This document shows positions 63,314-64,000 of a DNA stretch of 64,000 nucleotides, piece after piece (position 1 is the first letter of the stretch; every line of letters begins with the position of its first letter). A program made the translations under genes and the position numbers. The notes under the pieces were generated by a model. The model made no database searches. It saw only the letters and a program-made list of their open reading frames with translations, and was not told the DNA's origin. Source of the DNA: an uncultured Myxococcales bacterium (lineage in GTDB: Bacteria > Myxococcota_A > UBA9042); contig CAIMEY010000060.1 in assembly GCA_903840165.1 (NCBI GenBank), forward strand, positions 26,585 through 90,584. The letters run 5' to 3'.

Positions 63314-64000
63314 ATGCATGACTTTCACCAGCGGCAGATAATCCCAGGTAAACTCTATGATATTACGGACCGAACTATCGATGGCGGCACTTGGTTCGTC
63401 CCGGCCCTGCGTTCCGTCATCGTCGACGCGATTTCGCGGGCGCAAAAGGTGAGTAAAGTCAAGCTATATGGATACGTTGTCATGAGTAACCATTACCACG
63501 CATTGGCCAGTGCCGATGGACCACGGGAAATGGCCAAGTTTCTCGAGCTGTTCCACGCCGAAGTTGGACGGCACGTCAATCGCTTTCACGCGCGCCAGGG
63601 GCGCCTCTGGGCCAAACGGGCATCCGTCGTTCGCGTTTCAGACGAGCCCGCGGCTCAGGTCGCCCGACTCCGGTACATTCTCAGCAATAGTGTCAAGGAG
63701 TTGGCGGCTGCCCATCCCGCCGACTGGACAGGCCCGCACGTCGCCCACGCGTTCGAAACGGGGCGGCCCGAAGGACAGGGGGACGCGGTGGTGGCGATTG
63801 GCGGGCTGGACAATGAAATTGAGGGGTTGTGCCAAAGGGCTCCAAGCGATAATCAACATGGCATCGCGATTTCGCAGCTCCCCCACCTGGCGCAACTTTC
63901 TGCAGACGAATACTTTTCCGACATGCGCCACCTCATGTCGGCGGTGGCCAACGCGCCGACCGACCGCGACGCCGGCATCGAGGCCAACTTGCTCGACGGA
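63314..64000 (+). CDS. REP-associated transposase-like protein (Y1_Tnp/RAYT family), partial
   Basis: From ATG 63314 the frame stays open for 229 residues to the window edge. The IS200/RAYT-type nuclease features are GKLYDITDRT at the start, then GYVVMSNHYHAL with the metal-binding His-x-His near residues 65-67, and VGRHVNRFHARQGRLWAKR, the helix that normally carries the catalytic Tyr five residues before Asn-Arg. Here Val stands in that place. YILSNSVKELA matches the family's C-terminal half. RAYT proteins move or maintain REP repeats in genomes; three repeat copies lie just upstream and one inside the gene. It may be active, dead or domesticated. Confidence 0.8.
   Translation, partial: MHDFHQRQIIPGKLYDITDRTIDGGTWFVPALRSVIVDAISRAQKVSKVKLYGYVVMSNHYHALASADGPREMAKFLELFHAEVGRHVNRFHARQGRLWAKRASVVRVSDEPAAQVARLRYILSNSVKELAAAHPADWTGPHVAHAFETGRPEGQGDAVVAIGGLDNEIEGLCQRAPSDNQHGIAISQLPHLAQLSADEYFSDMRHLMSAVANAPTDRDAGIEANLLDG
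63816..63845 (-). repeat. Dispersed repeat copy inside the transposase-like gene
   Basis: On the minus strand TTGGAGCCCTTTGGCACAAC followed by CCCTCAATTTC, closest to the copy at 62714-62750. It is in frame within the coding region (codons for IEGLCQRAPS). Confidence 0.6.

Overview
The window is about 60% GC, gene-dense and bacterial. Several features together suggest a Myxococcota (former Deltaproteobacteria) organism, perhaps near the Haliangium/Polyangia side; this is inferred from gene families, not from a marker gene. They are: many lipoproteins built from Cys-rich CDDGNPCTxDSC modules, Ser/Thr kinases with TPR or Ala/Pro-rich tails, FHA and PilZ proteins, and a shell-protein operon whose order I recall from Haliangium ochraceum. 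I saw no rRNA, tRNA, CRISPR array or phage.

Layout. 0.2-3.0 kb: two Cys-rich lipoproteins. 3.2-9.0 kb (minus): a 1539-residue hybrid histidine kinase preceded by a response regulator-adenylate cyclase gene broken by one in-frame TAG. 9.2-14.2 kb: two convergent paralogues with tail-fibre-like repeats, a P-domain and a fibrinogen-like domain. 14.2-25.6 kb: mostly housekeeping or enzymatic genes (CinA, GNAT acetyltransferase, M20 peptidase, CoA-binding protein, Tex, B12-binding radical SAM) around a 1137-residue Cys-rich lipoprotein. 25.7-36.9 kb: a coupled membrane-protein pair, an NTF2-like lipoprotein, a triple-domain DHH/IMPase/ADP-ribosylglycohydrolase fusion, a kinase-TPR protein, a phosphatidyltransferase and an alpha/beta hydrolase. 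37.0-39.5 kb: PilZ and double-FHA proteins.

39.8-43.6 kb is a bacterial microcompartment operon: BMC-T, BMC-H, BMC-P, an aldehyde dehydrogenase with an N-terminal encapsulation-type helix, and a second BMC-T, closed by a strong intrinsic terminator. Next comes a coupled periplasmic oxidoreductase operon (gluconate-dehydrogenase subunit-3-like protein, GMC flavoprotein, six-heme cytochrome c). The rest holds a MepA-like endopeptidase, a Crp/Fnr regulator, a glutamine amidotransferase, two esterase-type lipoproteins, a coupled kinase/TPR pair, a 2456-residue Cys-rich lipoprotein with an embedded NHL propeller, and, cut by the window edge, a REP-associated transposase-like gene.

The least expected signal is a dispersed short repeat with core GGAGCCCTTAG. 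I find it about thirteen times between 20.8 and 63.8 kb, mainly between genes and at gene starts, with three copies just upstream of the transposase-like gene. This resembles a REP/RAYT system and is my leading candidate for something undescribed, followed by the triple fusion enzyme and the shell operon.
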